Shown here: positions 22,055-33,020 of the stretch, in pieces
Numbering within the stretch: position 1 is the stretch's first letter
Layout: each line of letters begins with the position of its first letter
Assembly (NCBI GenBank): GCA_024811115.1
Contig: JAKOGH010000941.1
Span: forward strand, 62,001-126,000
Length of the DNA: 64,000 nucleotides
DNA from: Terana coerulea
Lineage: Eukaryota; Basidiomycota; Agaricomycetes; Polyporales; Phanerochaetaceae
Direction: 5' to 3'
Translations under genes and position numbers: made by a program
Notes under the pieces: generated by a model
The model's input: the letters and a program-made list of their open reading frames with translations, nothing else
Databases searched by the model: none
Told to the model about the DNA's origin: nothing

Positions 22055-22750
22055 CATATACCTAGAAGGATTGGATACACATACTAAAGGTCCTGCAATC
22101 CAAGCTGCTCTTAAGCCATGATCCTTCACTCTCAGTATTAGCCGTCACCATGGGAACTGGAGCATTGGAGAAGGCACCACTGTGCTAAGACTTAGCATAG
22201 AGGTGCAGAACTGCACATATAGTCAGTGTTCTGTAACTAAGAAGATACCAAATATCACCAAGTAAAACTGGTTTGCTACTCTCATGCTGATAAACACTAA
22301 ACACATTTACAGCACTAGCAAGCTGGAATCATGATGGATAAACATAGCATACTCAGCTTATGCTTGCTAATATGGCGAGGAGGTTAGCAAGTGGTCATTG
22401 TAGTAGAGAAAGAGATGTGTCAAAAGCAATACACTTTGTGTGCACAAGTTCTTATGCTTCGCACTCCATCACTGGCTCTAAATTGAGCTCAGGCTATAGC
22501 AGCATCCAGTATTGTATCAGCAAGATGGAACCCAGCTGGAATTTAAGCTGTTAGATTTACACAAGTAGGCACCTGGCTGAAATCCGAAGCCTGCAAAATC
22601 TGGCTGACATCTAGCTTGCACCCAAAATGTTAGCAGGATGGAAGCAAGTTGAGATCTGACCCTAACATGTGGTGGCTGCCAGAGCTTGACTATGTAGTCG
22701 CTAGGTAGAAGCAGTGCCTGGCCCACAAGATAGCGCCAGCTGAGATGAGA
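22055..22750. other. Unassigned sequence between L1 LTR and copia A
   Basis: About 700 bases with no coding potential. The last 230 bases contain CAGCTGG and GGCTGA words also seen at 20,290-20,480, probably a decayed repeat. Confidence 0.35.
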
Positions 22751-22781
22751 TGTCACCAATATAGTGCTTATAAGCAGTTAG

Positions 22782-23344
22782 TATCACAAAACTACAATAC
22801 TCACCTGCTGGGATGGCTTGAAAGAGGTGGGGAAAGCAGAGGGACTTGAGTAGAGCTAGTAGAGTAGATATGAATCAACGATGTTGTTGAGTCTGGGGGT
22901 TTAGACCACAGACCAGCCTCCTTATATACATGTGTAGAGGGACACTAGACACTATCTAAGACCTCCAATACCATATGCTGACTGATACAGTCAGGTGATG
23001 TCTGACTAAGGCTCCAGGAGCATACCACTGCTCTAACTTCCTTATTAAATCTGACCTAGCTATCATGCTAACATCAATGCTGTTTAGATGTCCTAATTGA
23101 GCTATTGTACACTACCAGTCTATGATGTCATATTGACATCATACTGAGGTCATAGTCCAGAACAGTTCCAGACCAGAGTCCTGGATCCTACGTCTGTATA
23201 AGGCATATCCCTGATGTCCATGCGACAAGCACATGGCAAACTGATCTAGCATCTTGTAACACTGTGTGATGACTTGGTAACATGTCCCATGACTTGATGT
23301 TACACTCTAAGCGCTGTGGACTAGCGCTGAGAAAAATTGTGACA
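22782..23344 (-). mobile_element. Solo L2 LTR inside copia A 3' LTR
   Basis: A 563-base LTR of family L2 with inverted ends TGTCACAA..TTTTGTGATA and a perfect 5-base target duplication GTTAG on both sides (22777-22781, 23345-23349). In its own orientation it has a TATATAAGGAGGCTGG promoter core and CAGGTGAGTATT near its 3' end. Confidence 0.92.
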
Positions 23345-23519
23345 GTTAGAAATAGATGAGAGAAAGGATACAATTGAACTTAGCAATATTCAGCATATTC
23401 AGGCTGGTATATATACAAATAATCTAGGACCTCTGGAACTGCTAAGACTCCTGGTACTTTACTTAGGTCTGGCTAATTACAGGTGATTTACATATGTGGC
23501 ATATAGTGAGGGGTCAAAT

Positions 23520-23811
23520 TGTAGAAGTGCAGCGCATACAGCAGTGTATACTCCTACCGAGGCCTAGGAGAAGCTAATGCAATTACTCACCTGTAGGCTG
23601 GTTGATACATACGGTTGTGGATTGAGAGTTGTAAGAGTCTTATTATGTATAGCACAGAGAGCTGCCTTATATACAATACAGAGTGGCTGTATTACAAACA
23701 GATACAAATAGATATTAGGATAACAGACAATAGAGATTGTCATAGTGGAACCTGGAAGAACAATAGAGAAGATATGAGCAGAGCGCTTACGGCGTCTATC
23801 CCGACTCAACA
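23520..23811 (-). mobile_element. Solo L4 LTR inside copia A 3' LTR
   Basis: A 292-base LTR bounded by TG..CA (TGTTGAGTC..TTCTACA in minus orientation), with a perfect CAAAT duplication at 23515-23519 and 23812-23816. The uninterrupted paralogue near 32,890 shows the empty site. It carries GTATATAAGGCAG and, further on, CAGGTGAGTAAT. This is the only copy of this family here. Confidence 0.88.
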
Positions 23812-24029
23812 CAAATGACTCTACTCCAGTTCTGGAATACTCAAGGTATGTGCTCTGGATCTCCTATGACTATAATAGGCAATAGTCCTTGTGGCACTGA
23901 TAGGCACTTATATTCTGATACTCCCACTCGGCAAGTTGCTGCTTAGACTTTGATGGTAATACCGAGCAGAGCTCTGAAGTACTCAAACTTTATACAACTG
24001 AGAGGTTTAGTGAGGATGTCTGCAGTTAT

Positions 24030-24668
24030 TAGTGTTGCCAAAGTTTAGTTTAGTTCAGCGGTTCAAAACCAGAACCAATAAACTGAACTATGTAGTTCAG
24101 CTCAGTTCAGTTCTGATTCGGCCTCTAGATAACTTGGTTCAGTTTTGGTTCGGGGCATGGCTGTCACACTCCAAACTAAGTTTGAACTGATTTGAACCAT
24201 GAACTATATACATATTATGTAGTGTATTTGTACTGGAATTTATAGAGAAAAGTGCATGAACTTACTTACTGTAGCATGTCTAAACTATTTTTTCATTGTT
24301 GTGCTTGTAAACTGACTACCAAATGTTACTCTGCTTATGTTTTAGTGTATACATAATGCTATCAATAGCTGCCAAAATGGCAACTGGCAACACTGAGCTT
24401 CAAAACATCATAATGTAAGGCTTTTGCACTATATAAACCCTTCTAAACGTTAATATATAACTTTATTATGATTTTCCATTGCAATTATACTGATTTAACA
24501 GAGTAAAGCTGATATATACATAGTTCAAACCCTAAACCAAACTAACTGAACCAGTTCATGCTGGTTTAGTTTGGTTTGATTCTAGTTCAGCTGTTAAACA
24601 CTTGGTTCTGGTTCTGGTTCCGATAAAAATGGGTCCAAACCGAACCAAACCGAACTTTAGCAACACTA
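24030..24668. mobile_element. hAT-like MITE 2 (639 bases)
   Basis: Ends TAGTGTTGCCAAAGTTTAG and, inverted, TAGTGTTGCTAAAGTTCGG. The 8-base flanks are GCAGTTAT and GCGATCAT, a decayed duplication (5 of 8). Subterminal zones repeat GGTTC/GAACC words (AACCGAACCAAACCGAAC and GTTCAGTTCAG). It lies in the copia A RNase H/3' region. It has the same length as MITE 3 and is in the opposite orientation. Confidence 0.88.
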
Positions 24669-24672
24669 GCGA

Positions 24673-27600
24673 TCATGTTGTTTGTACTAATGTAGATAAT
24701 CTTAGCCTGTCCAGATTTGTGGTACTCTCATATGAAGTGATATTGAATGTCAACGTACTTGAGTTTTCTATTGTGTGCTGGATTGACAGCCAGAAATATA
24801 CCTCTCGATTATCGGAAACCAGGGGTACAAGAGCAGATGGTCCATATCCAATCTCCCATTGAAGTGATATCAGCCAGGCAATCTTGGAGCAAGCTTCTGA
24901 AAGTGCCATGTACTCAGCTTCTATCGAAGAACGTGCCACAGTCTTCTGCATTAGTAAAGTCCAGGTCACAGCTCCATTAGCTATGAAATGCAAAACTGGT
25001 AGTTGATCGCTGATTGTCCCAATTCTCACCCCAGTTTGCTTCTGAATATCCAATCAAGCCCGATAGACCAGCACCTTAATGCTAGATCTTTGAAGCAACA
25101 GTTGTTTTGGAGATAGTGGAAAATATATTTAGCTGCCGTAATGTGTTCTTTAGTTGGCTCCTGCATATACTAAAATAGACGTGAGACTGCCCATGCAATG
25201 TCAGGTTGTGTTCCAATCATGAGATAGATGAGACTACCAATCATTTACTGGTAAAATGTCCGCTGGCTAGGCTTGGCAATGAAGCTGGGCTCGGCCCTTT
25301 TAAAGTGAATGCCTTCTAGAAGCAGTGTCTGATGTGGCTTCAAGTTCTCCGTTTAGAAACATGAAAGAATTCCTTTTATATAAGCTTGTTGATTGATTGT
25401 CAGGAGTTTCTTCAATTGATCATAGATGATCTGCATCTCCAAAAAGTAGTAGGTCCTATATCTCGCATTTGAAATTTGTCAGTAAGTAGGGTTTTCATTC
25501 TCTTGATGTTCTTTAAACTCAGACTCATATGCAAAAATTGTCAGCATAGACAATGAGGATTACTTCTGATTGGTTGTGTGCATAAATATAAACACCTGCA
25601 TCAGAGTGTGTACACTTGAAGCCTTATTTGAGAAGTGCCGCATGTAACTTCTCATTCCAAGTGCGCAAGGCTTGCTTCAGCTAGTAAATCGCTTTCTTTA
25701 AACCGCACACCTAGTTCCCCTGCCCCTTCTTCAAAAAAACCTTCTGGTTGTTTTATATAGATCTTCTTATTGACCACACCATAAAGGAACACCATTTTAA
25801 TATCCATTGCCTCAAGTTCCCAATCGTTGATTGTGCAGTGTGCTAGAAAGAATTGTATTGCTTCATATTGAGCAACAGGAGAGAAGGTTTCCTGAAAATC
25901 AATTCTCTCTATCTGGGTAAACCCTTTTATAACTAAGCATGCTTTATAGCAGCCATTGGGTTTCTATCCAAAGACCCACTTGCATTTCACAACTCTTTGA
26001 TTCATAGGTCTAGTGACTAGGACTTATGTTTTGTTCTCCATCTGAGATTTGATCTCTTCCTCTATTATGAGCTCTCACTGCTTTGCATTGAGCTAGTTCA
26101 TGGCCTCGCAATAGATCAGTGCATCGAAGGATGCCATATGACTGAGATTGATATCAAATCATATCGTCAAATCAATGATATCTTGATTAGAATAGACCTG
26201 AGATTCATCAGGCTCTTTATTCGAATCTTCTTCTGGAGAAGTTTCCTTCGGAGCATCTCACCATTCATACCACTTGGCCCACTCACATTCCACTTTGTTC
26301 TGAGTGTAGTTTTCATATGCACGGTTGCGCTTCTGCTTCTTATAAGCTTCTGTCAGAGGTACATCACTGTAAGTGTTGTTTGGTTGATGCTGCTATCTAG
26401 CGTTCTGCCTCTGAGGTTTCAGAGCTCTTGGAATAGATTGTGGTGTTGATAGGGTCATGGTAAGGATTACGTCTTTACCTTGGATTCATTGGGCTAGGAC
26501 TATGTAGTCTTGGCTGTGGAGTGGAGGACCCATGAAGCCAGGCTCATTAGAGTTCGGATGTTGGAATGCCGGTGGTGCTGGTATTGGGTCTTGGTAGAGA
26601 TCCTCATTATAACCATTGCAATGTATGTCAAGCATTGGTGGATTCTGTAGCAGATCTAAGGGATTGTATGGAGGAATTGGCCGATCAGGGATCAGGTCTT
26701 TATTATCTTTAGGAAAGTATCACTTCAGATTTAAATCTGGGCTTGGCTCGGGTTGAGCAGGTTAATCAGCAAGTGCAGACTCCAGTGCACAATCACTAGT
26801 TTCTTGTCTAGGAAAGGAAGTCTCATTGAAGGTAATATCACATACAACAACAATAGAGCAGGTAGATGGATCCCAGAATCGGTAACCCTTTATTCTAATT
26901 TCATATCTGACAGAAATTATAACTTTAGCTTTCGCCTGAAGCTTATTGACCCTTGTATCCTTGTAGATGTAGACATAGGCTTTGCAGTCAAAACCTCTAA
27001 AGTATAATAGGTTTGGAATTGTACTGTCCCAAACTGTAATAGGCGCCTTTCACTAGTGCCTTCTGAGCAGTTGCTGGTTATAAATGTGCATGGTGATCTT
27101 GACAGCTAGTTTCCAAAAGCCTGATGATAGCCCTGCATGATGACACATGGCTTCAGCCTTGTTGGTAATAGTCTGCTACCAGTGCTCCGCTTCTTTTGTT
27201 CTGCTGTGATGTTCTTGCAACTGAGAGTTTGCGCTTGATTTCTTGTTTTGCCGAGTAGTCATTGAATTCCTGACTTAAAACTCCCCCTCTCAATCGGCAC
27301 AAATTGCTTTAACCTTTCAATTGAGTTGATTTTCTATCTAAGCAACGTAGTTCTTGAAAGCAGCAGAGTTTGGGACTTTTGCTTAAGAAACCAGCAAAGT
27401 CCAAAGCCAGAGTAGTTATCTAATATAGTCAGCATGTAGCAGTAACCATCAATGGAATTGGTGGGATATTCAACTAGATCCATGTAAATGAGATTTAACA
27501 GATTTTTACTCTATAACTCTGAAGTAGGAAAAGGCATGCACTTGAACTTGCTAAACTCACACTTGCCATATGGTGTTTCCTTTGCTGGTGCCTTGATGTG

Positions 27601-27692
27601 ATTTAGTACTTCTTTAACTTTCCCAGAAAGTTTCTCTACAGAAGACTTTCTGGCATATTCAAAACGGCGATGCCAGAGATCATAATTGGTAG
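24673..27692 (-). pseudogene. Copia A integrase, reverse transcriptase and RNase H relic
   Basis: Minus-strand copia pol. Near 27,690-27,510 the pre-integrase motif reads YDLWHRRFEYARKSSVEKL with part of the zinc finger. The integrase core follows to about 26,200. Reverse transcriptase runs about 26,050-25,250 (GFTQIERIDFQETFSPVA, AMDIKMVFLYGVV), but the catalytic YVDD is YADN at about 25,543. RNase H ends with KTVARSSIEAEYMALSEACS at about 24,900. Numerous stops, many TAG or TGA at expected Trp codons, show it is dead. Confidence 0.85.
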
Positions 27693-28231
27693 TGTCATAA
27701 ATTTCCCTCAGCGCTAGTCCACAGCGCTTAGAGTGTAACATCAAGTTCGCGAATATGTCACCAAGTCATCACACAGCGTTACAAGATGCTAGATCAGTTT
27801 GCTATATGCTTGTCGCATGGACATCAGGAATATGCCTTATATGGAGGTAAAGATCCAGGACTCAGGTCTGGAACTGTTCTAGACTATGACATCATGGACT
27901 GGTATTGTACGAGTAGCTCGATTAGGACATCTAGATAGTGTTGATGTTAGCATGATAGCTAGGTCAGATCTGATAAGGAAGTTAGAGCAGTGATATGCTC
28001 TGGAGCCTTAGTCAGACATCACCTGACTGTATCAGTCAGCTACGGTATTAGAGGTCTTAGATAGTGTCTGGAGTCCCTCTACACTTATATAAGAAGGCTG
28101 GTCTGTGGGCTAAAACTCCAAACTTAATAACATTGTTGATTCATATCCACTCTACTAGTTCTACTTAAGTCCCTCTGCTTTCCCACCTCTTTCAAATCAT
28201 CCCAGCAGGTGAGTATTATAGTTTTGGGATA
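27693..28231 (+). mobile_element. Solo L2 LTR in copia A pol
   Basis: A 539-base L2 LTR, plus orientation, beginning TGTCATAAATTTCCC. The target duplication GGTAG is perfect (27688-27692, 28232-28236). It interrupts copia A just before the pre-integrase domain. Confidence 0.92.
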
Positions 28232-29700
28232 GGTAGAAGTTAATGTTGACGTTGCAGAAATGATAGGCGGCGTAGCTCCTGGAGCCGTATCAGCCTTAAC
28301 AAATTTCTTGTGCATTAACACAGTGGCTTGTAACTAGTATAGGCGATCAAATGCATTATATTGGGCCTCAAAAGAATTGGGCCACTTAAACTGTTTTGAT
28401 AGAGGGAAAGTGTCTCACTATGCATATAAATGTGATATCCCTTCTCTATCAGTACGTGTAGTGTGGGAGATGTCAAGTTTGCCATTGACCTATATCTGCA
28501 ACACCACGTGCCGTGGCTCATGATGCTTAGAGTTTGTTTCCTGCCTGCTGTTTTTGCTATACCCAATGTCGCAAAGTCATGATAGTGGACAAAGTCTTTT
28601 TTGTCGTAGGTCACATAAGCTGTGCAACCTGAGTCTATTGTCCACTTTATTTGCTTATTATGCATGGAGTACAAAGAAACAGTGGTTGATTCCGAAGATA
28701 ACAGTGATACAGCAGGTACTTCTACAATCTCTATGCTAGATATAGTTGTGGCATTGTTATTGTTCCTCCTCCTTCTCCTTTCTTGGTCTTGATTGCTACT
28801 CTTATTATTGCTGTTGTTAGAGTTGCTGGAGTTTGAGTTGCCATTGCCATTGTTACTGGAGTTATTATTGCTACCGTTGCTAAAGTTACTCTCACTTAAG
28901 CCAGACTGCTGGTTCGGATGCATGCCCTTATCTCGGTATTGCTCGGTGGTGTGATTTGTCTCCTTCTTGCACTTAGCACAGTATTTTGAGTGCGTAGGCG
29001 CATTAGAGATGTGGGTAATCTGAGTCTGGTTGGAAATATGGCATGACTCTTGCTTGATGATCTTAGGCTTAATGTCACTCAGCTTGAGCGTACTTAGGTC
29101 CTAGACCATTGCAAAGATAGTGTTAGCAATGGCTTGATATGACGATAGCATGCAGTTAATAATTAGGAGGATGAGGAGTTAGTCTGAAATGGCAATACCA
29201 ATGTTGATGACCGCGGGCGGCAGCCTTGATCATTGTGTCAATCTAAGGTCTGATTGCAGACTTCTCAGATAGCTATGCATTGAACAGCTTTTGAATGGCA
29301 ACAAAGGTGCCGCTGGCTCTAGGCTTCTAGTACTTGGCCTTGAGAGAGTTCCAAGCAGCTACAGCTTTGTATTTGTCTACCACATGGTGCTTAATGTTAA
29401 CTGTCATATACATTTGAATGATGCCTAGCACCTTTGTCATTTTTCTTGTCTCACAAGGCTTGAGTGGTTAGCTCGGCTTCTGTGAGGGTTGCTGCGATGG
29501 TAGGAGTTAGATGAGTCATGCTGGGCCAAGGTGCTGCAGCTGTCAAGCCATAGCTTTCAATCAAAAATGAAACTCCACTATACTAGAGGAACACTTTAAC
29601 AGTGTTTGCCCACTCATGGTAGTTGGTGCCATTAAATGTTAGCAAGGCCTTGTCAACCTTGACTTTATTAGAAAAAGAGGACATAATTGGTGTTAGTAGA
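28232..29700 (-). pseudogene. Copia A gag and protease relic
   Basis: Gag begins near 29,682 (MSSFSNKVKVDKALLTF, then NGTNYHEWA), and decayed sequence follows. From 28,923 a 202-codon open frame has a long Asn/Ser-rich stretch, then Arg-rich residues, then the aspartic protease active site WTIDSGCTAYVTYDKKDF. The homologous part in copia B is at 44,915-45,746 and 47,301-47,811. No intact zinc knuckle is visible; only CAKC-like remnants. Confidence 0.75.
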
Positions 29701-31420
29701 TAAGATGAGTAAATGTTTATCTAAGACAAACCTGTTGGGCATGGCTTTCCATGTAATTTCTAAGGACAATAGATTGAGATCTAGTAACCTGGATACTGAT
29801 AGTTTGGATCTGCGATAGATTTTATCATCAACTTTGATTGCATACAGTTCTGGGTTATCATGTTCATAAAGATAAAAGAAGTGTAATCTATTTCCCTCAT
29901 TGTTTCTGACTTTAAGTGTGAAGTCACATGAGGATAGTGTGTAAAGACACCCACCGCAACCAAATTCTTCGGGAGTGAAGAATCTCTCAATCAGCATGCT
30001 TGACTGGTGTGAGAAAACTTTTGGCTGGAGCGTCTGAGTTTCTAAACCTGTTGCACTCAGGTTGTGCGTCTAAGATGTTCAACCATTCCTAGAATTGGGT
30101 GACAGTTTCAGGAAGTTCCTCTGACGTAGTAAAGCGCTATGAAGTGAACTCCTTTAGATCGGCAAGCTGTAATTGTTGATCAAATAGATAGATGTTGCAG
30201 AATTGATGATTTCGAATTCCAAACAAAACGATAAACACTTCAAATATTCATAAAATATACAAATAACACATGGTACTATTCAATTCTTGTAATCTTACAA
30301 CAAATGGACCTCCTTGCGCACGATGGAGAACTCAAAAGTTCACCACACCAATGTTCTACTCAATAGCAGCACGGCAAGGGGAAGGAGATGTAAGGGAATG
30401 AACAGAGTCTCAGTGGCACTGTATCTCTGGACTGTTGCAGTGCCTGTGCTTTATAGGGGTTCGATCGAACCAGTGTGGTTGGGAGATTTCAACCTAATGT
30501 CACGGAGAGCGAGCTTGACGTGTAACCAGAGCAGATGGATAGGAGTAGATGGAGAATAGATGATAGAATACATACAAGGAGGATGGCAAGGGCCAACTCT
30601 AAGTAGATCTCTAGAATGAGTAGGCTGATGCCAATACTTGTCCCCAAATGACCAAGTTAGCATTGCTATGATGTACAATATATAGAATACATACCTTTGT
30701 CTCCGATGTCCAAGAGGTCGAGGATGAAGGACAAGGCCAGAGAGTCTGAGTGCTAAGTGTCCAAGAGTGTGAGAAGAATTGAGCCGTGTTTGGGCGCTAA
30801 GCGCCGGGATTATCGGAATAAAGTCTAAGGCTCTGGAGCTGCTACTAGGTTGTGTATCTGTGCTAAATAAATGCAAGGAAAATGAAAAATAATACTACAT
30901 CTGCATGTCCATCTGCGACATGCATCTGCTGGTGAATGAGCTGTTGAAGATCATAAATGAGTCATAGATTGACTGATTTGTCCTATGTGAAGTTCTTGAA
31001 GATGTCCAGGCACTTGAGCATAGCGCTGAACTTCGGTTCAAAGATCTAAATGAAGTCAGATATAGTTAGCTTTTCGAAGTTAAGAAGCACCAACTTGGAT
31101 GTGATGGGAGTGAAGGTCAGAGTGAGGATAGCTAAAAGCCTCTCAGGTGAGAGTAGGCTTAGCAAGACCGGCTAGAATGCAAGCATGCTCGGCTTTCTGC
31201 TCTGGTGCTTAATACTGGTTGTGGACTTGGTTGTTTTAATCAGTGATAGCAGCGTCTGAAGTGAGCTTGGTACAGGTGAAATGAAAGAGTTGGCCAGGAG
31301 GCTTTGGGCCTTCAAACCTGATGTAGTTTGCATAGTGTTCCTTAGCATGGAAACAGTCAATCTATTCTTATGACAGAAAGGCTGAAGTAGGGTTAAGCAA
31401 GTTTGCTGGCACTACATATT
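29700..31420 (-). pseudogene. Extra upstream frame of copia A (between LTR and gag)
   Basis: A broken minus-strand reading frame lies between the 5' LTR and gag, where copia elements normally have only a short leader. Segments conserved in copia B are: QLFHFTCTKLTSDAAI (about 31,260), KLVLLNFEKLTISDFI (about 31,080), IFEPKFSAMLK, FEVFIVLFGIRN (about 30,235), ETVTQF.EWLNIL and FFTPEEFG (29,980). The last 109 codons (29,997-29,668) are fully open. It is interrupted by the gypsy fragment at 30306-30920, which replaced some host sequence. I do not recognise a family; function unknown. Confidence 0.65.
30306..30920 (-). mobile_element. Truncated gypsy: L1 LTR plus start of leader
   Basis: A complete 423-base L1 LTR (30498-30920, minus) followed by about 190 bases of the same leader that follows the 5' LTR of the gypsy element at 34586. 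The rest of the element is missing. Compared with copia B, host copia sequence is also missing at the junction, so a deletion accompanied or followed insertion. Confidence 0.82.
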
Positions 31421-31516
31421 ACATAGAAATATACTCAAAGACTATTCTTTGCCACACAGTATCAATGAGACTTACTTGTTAATCCGAGGGTATAAACTTT
31501 TGGAAAAATAGGGTTC

Positions 31517-32078
31517 TGTCACAAATTTCCCTCAGCGCTAGTATACAGCGCTTAGAGTGTAACATCAAGTCATGGGACATGTTACCCAGTCGTCACAACA
31601 GCGTTACAAGATGCTGATCAGTTGGCCATGCGATGGACGCATGGTTATCAGGGATATGCCTACATGGGACATAGGATCATGGACTCAGTTCTGGATTCGT
31701 TTAGACTATGACCTCACTATGAGGTCACTATGACATCGTGTACTGGTAGTGTACAGTAGCTAGATTAGGACATCTAGATAGTGTTGATGTTAGCATGATA
31801 GCTAGGTCGGATCTGATAAGGGAGTTAGAGCGGCGGTATGCTCTAGAGCCTTAGTCATGGATCACCTGACTGTATCAGTCAGCACATGGTATTGGAGGTC
31901 TTAGATAGTGTCTGGGGTCCCTCTACACATGTATATAAGGAGGCTGGTCTGAGGGCTAATACCTCAGACTCAACAACATCGTTGATTCATATTTCCTCTA
32001 CTCGCTTTACTCAAAGTCCCCTGCTCTCCCCAACCCCTCCAAGCATTCCTAGCAGGTGAGTATTAGAGTTTTGTGATA
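31517..32078 (+). mobile_element. Solo L2 LTR, left partner of an inversion
   Basis: A 562-base L2 LTR in plus orientation. Flanks are GGTTC on the left and AGTTG on the right, so it has no matching duplication of its own. These flanks are matched by those of the LTR at 32259 (see findings). Confidence 0.92.
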
Positions 32079-32258
32079 AGTTGCAGAGGTCCTAGATTAC
32101 TTATATATATACTAGCCTGAATATGCTGAATATCACTAAGTTCAATTGTACCCTTTCTCTCAGGTTATGAGCCTTAAGCTCTAAACTTCTACATTGTTAC
32201 CTCTGACAAACTCTTCTGGTTACCTTTGCTGTGTCTTCACACTTTGGTCCCTTGAACC
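32079..32258. other. 180-base inverted segment of copia A
   Basis: The end of the copia A 5' LTR (through 32,208, ..CCTCTGACA) and the first bases of its leader, lying in the opposite orientation to the rest of copia A. It is bounded by two oppositely oriented L2 solo LTRs. Confidence 0.85.
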
Positions 32259-32807
32259 TATCACAAAACTCTAATACTCACCTGCTAGGAATGCTTGGAG
32301 GTTGGGGAGAGCAGGGGACTTTGAGTAAAGCGAGTAGAGGAGATATGAATCAACGATGTTGTTGAGTCTGGTGTTAGCCTCAGACCAGCCTCCTTATATA
32401 CGTGAGGGACCCCAGACACTATCTAAGACCTCCAATACCATGTGCTGACTGATACAGTCAGGTGATCCATGACTAAGGCTCTAGAGCATACCGCTCTAAC
32501 TCCCTTATCAGATCCGACCTAGCTATCATGCTAACATCAACACTATCTAGATGTCCTAATCTAGCTACTGTACACTACCAGTACACGATGTCATAGTGAC
32601 CTCATAGTGAGGTCATAGTCTAGAACGAATCCAGAACTGAGTCCATGATCCTATGTCCTTATGAGGCATATCCCTGATAACCATGCGTCCATCGCATGGC
32701 CAACTGATCAGCATCTTGTAACGCTGTTGTGACGACTGGGTAACATGTCCCATGACTTGATGTTACACTCTAAGCGCTGTATACTAGCGCTGAGGGAAAT
32801 TATGACA
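32259..32807 (-). mobile_element. Solo L2 LTR, right partner of an inversion
   Basis: A 549-base L2 LTR in minus orientation, nearly identical to the one at 31517. Flanks are GAACC on the left and CAACT on the right, the reverse complements of the partner's flanks. The two LTRs and the 180-base spacer form a hairpin with arms of about 550 bases. Confidence 0.92.
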
Positions 32808-33020
32808 CAACTGCTAAGACTTCTGATACTTTACTCATGTCTGGCTAATTATGGGTGATTTATATATGTGGCATATAGTGAGAGATCAAATGACTCTATT
32901 CTAGTTCATGAAATATCTGGAATATGTGCTTTGGATCACCTATGACTATAACAGGCAATAGTCCTTATGGCACTGATAGGTGCTCGTGTATAGCAGCGGC
33001 TGGGTGCTTATATTCTGATA

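Larger units (their letters stand above)
22751..33020 (-). mobile_element. Ty1/copia element A, degenerate and heavily interrupted
   Basis: A copia retrotransposon on the minus strand. Its LTR (family L3) begins TATCAGAATATAAG after a purine-rich tract (RC of 23921-23933) and ends ..TCTGACA. The 3' LTR is 22751-23920 and holds two solo LTRs. The 5' LTR, split by two more solo LTRs and an inversion, ends at 33020. In element orientation the flanks are TCTAT and TCTCA, possibly a decayed target duplication. The internal order is an extra upstream frame, gag, protease, integrase, reverse transcriptase, RNase H, which is copia order. Other passengers are a gypsy fragment (30306-30920), a solo L2 LTR (27693-28231) and a MITE (24030-24668). 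Stops and frameshifts occur throughout. Confidence 0.85.

Noticed and set aside
30455..30480. GGTTCGATCGAACC as a polymerase III B box
   Set aside because: It is a palindrome in the gypsy leader, repeated in the other gypsy copies, with no A box or tRNA structure around it.
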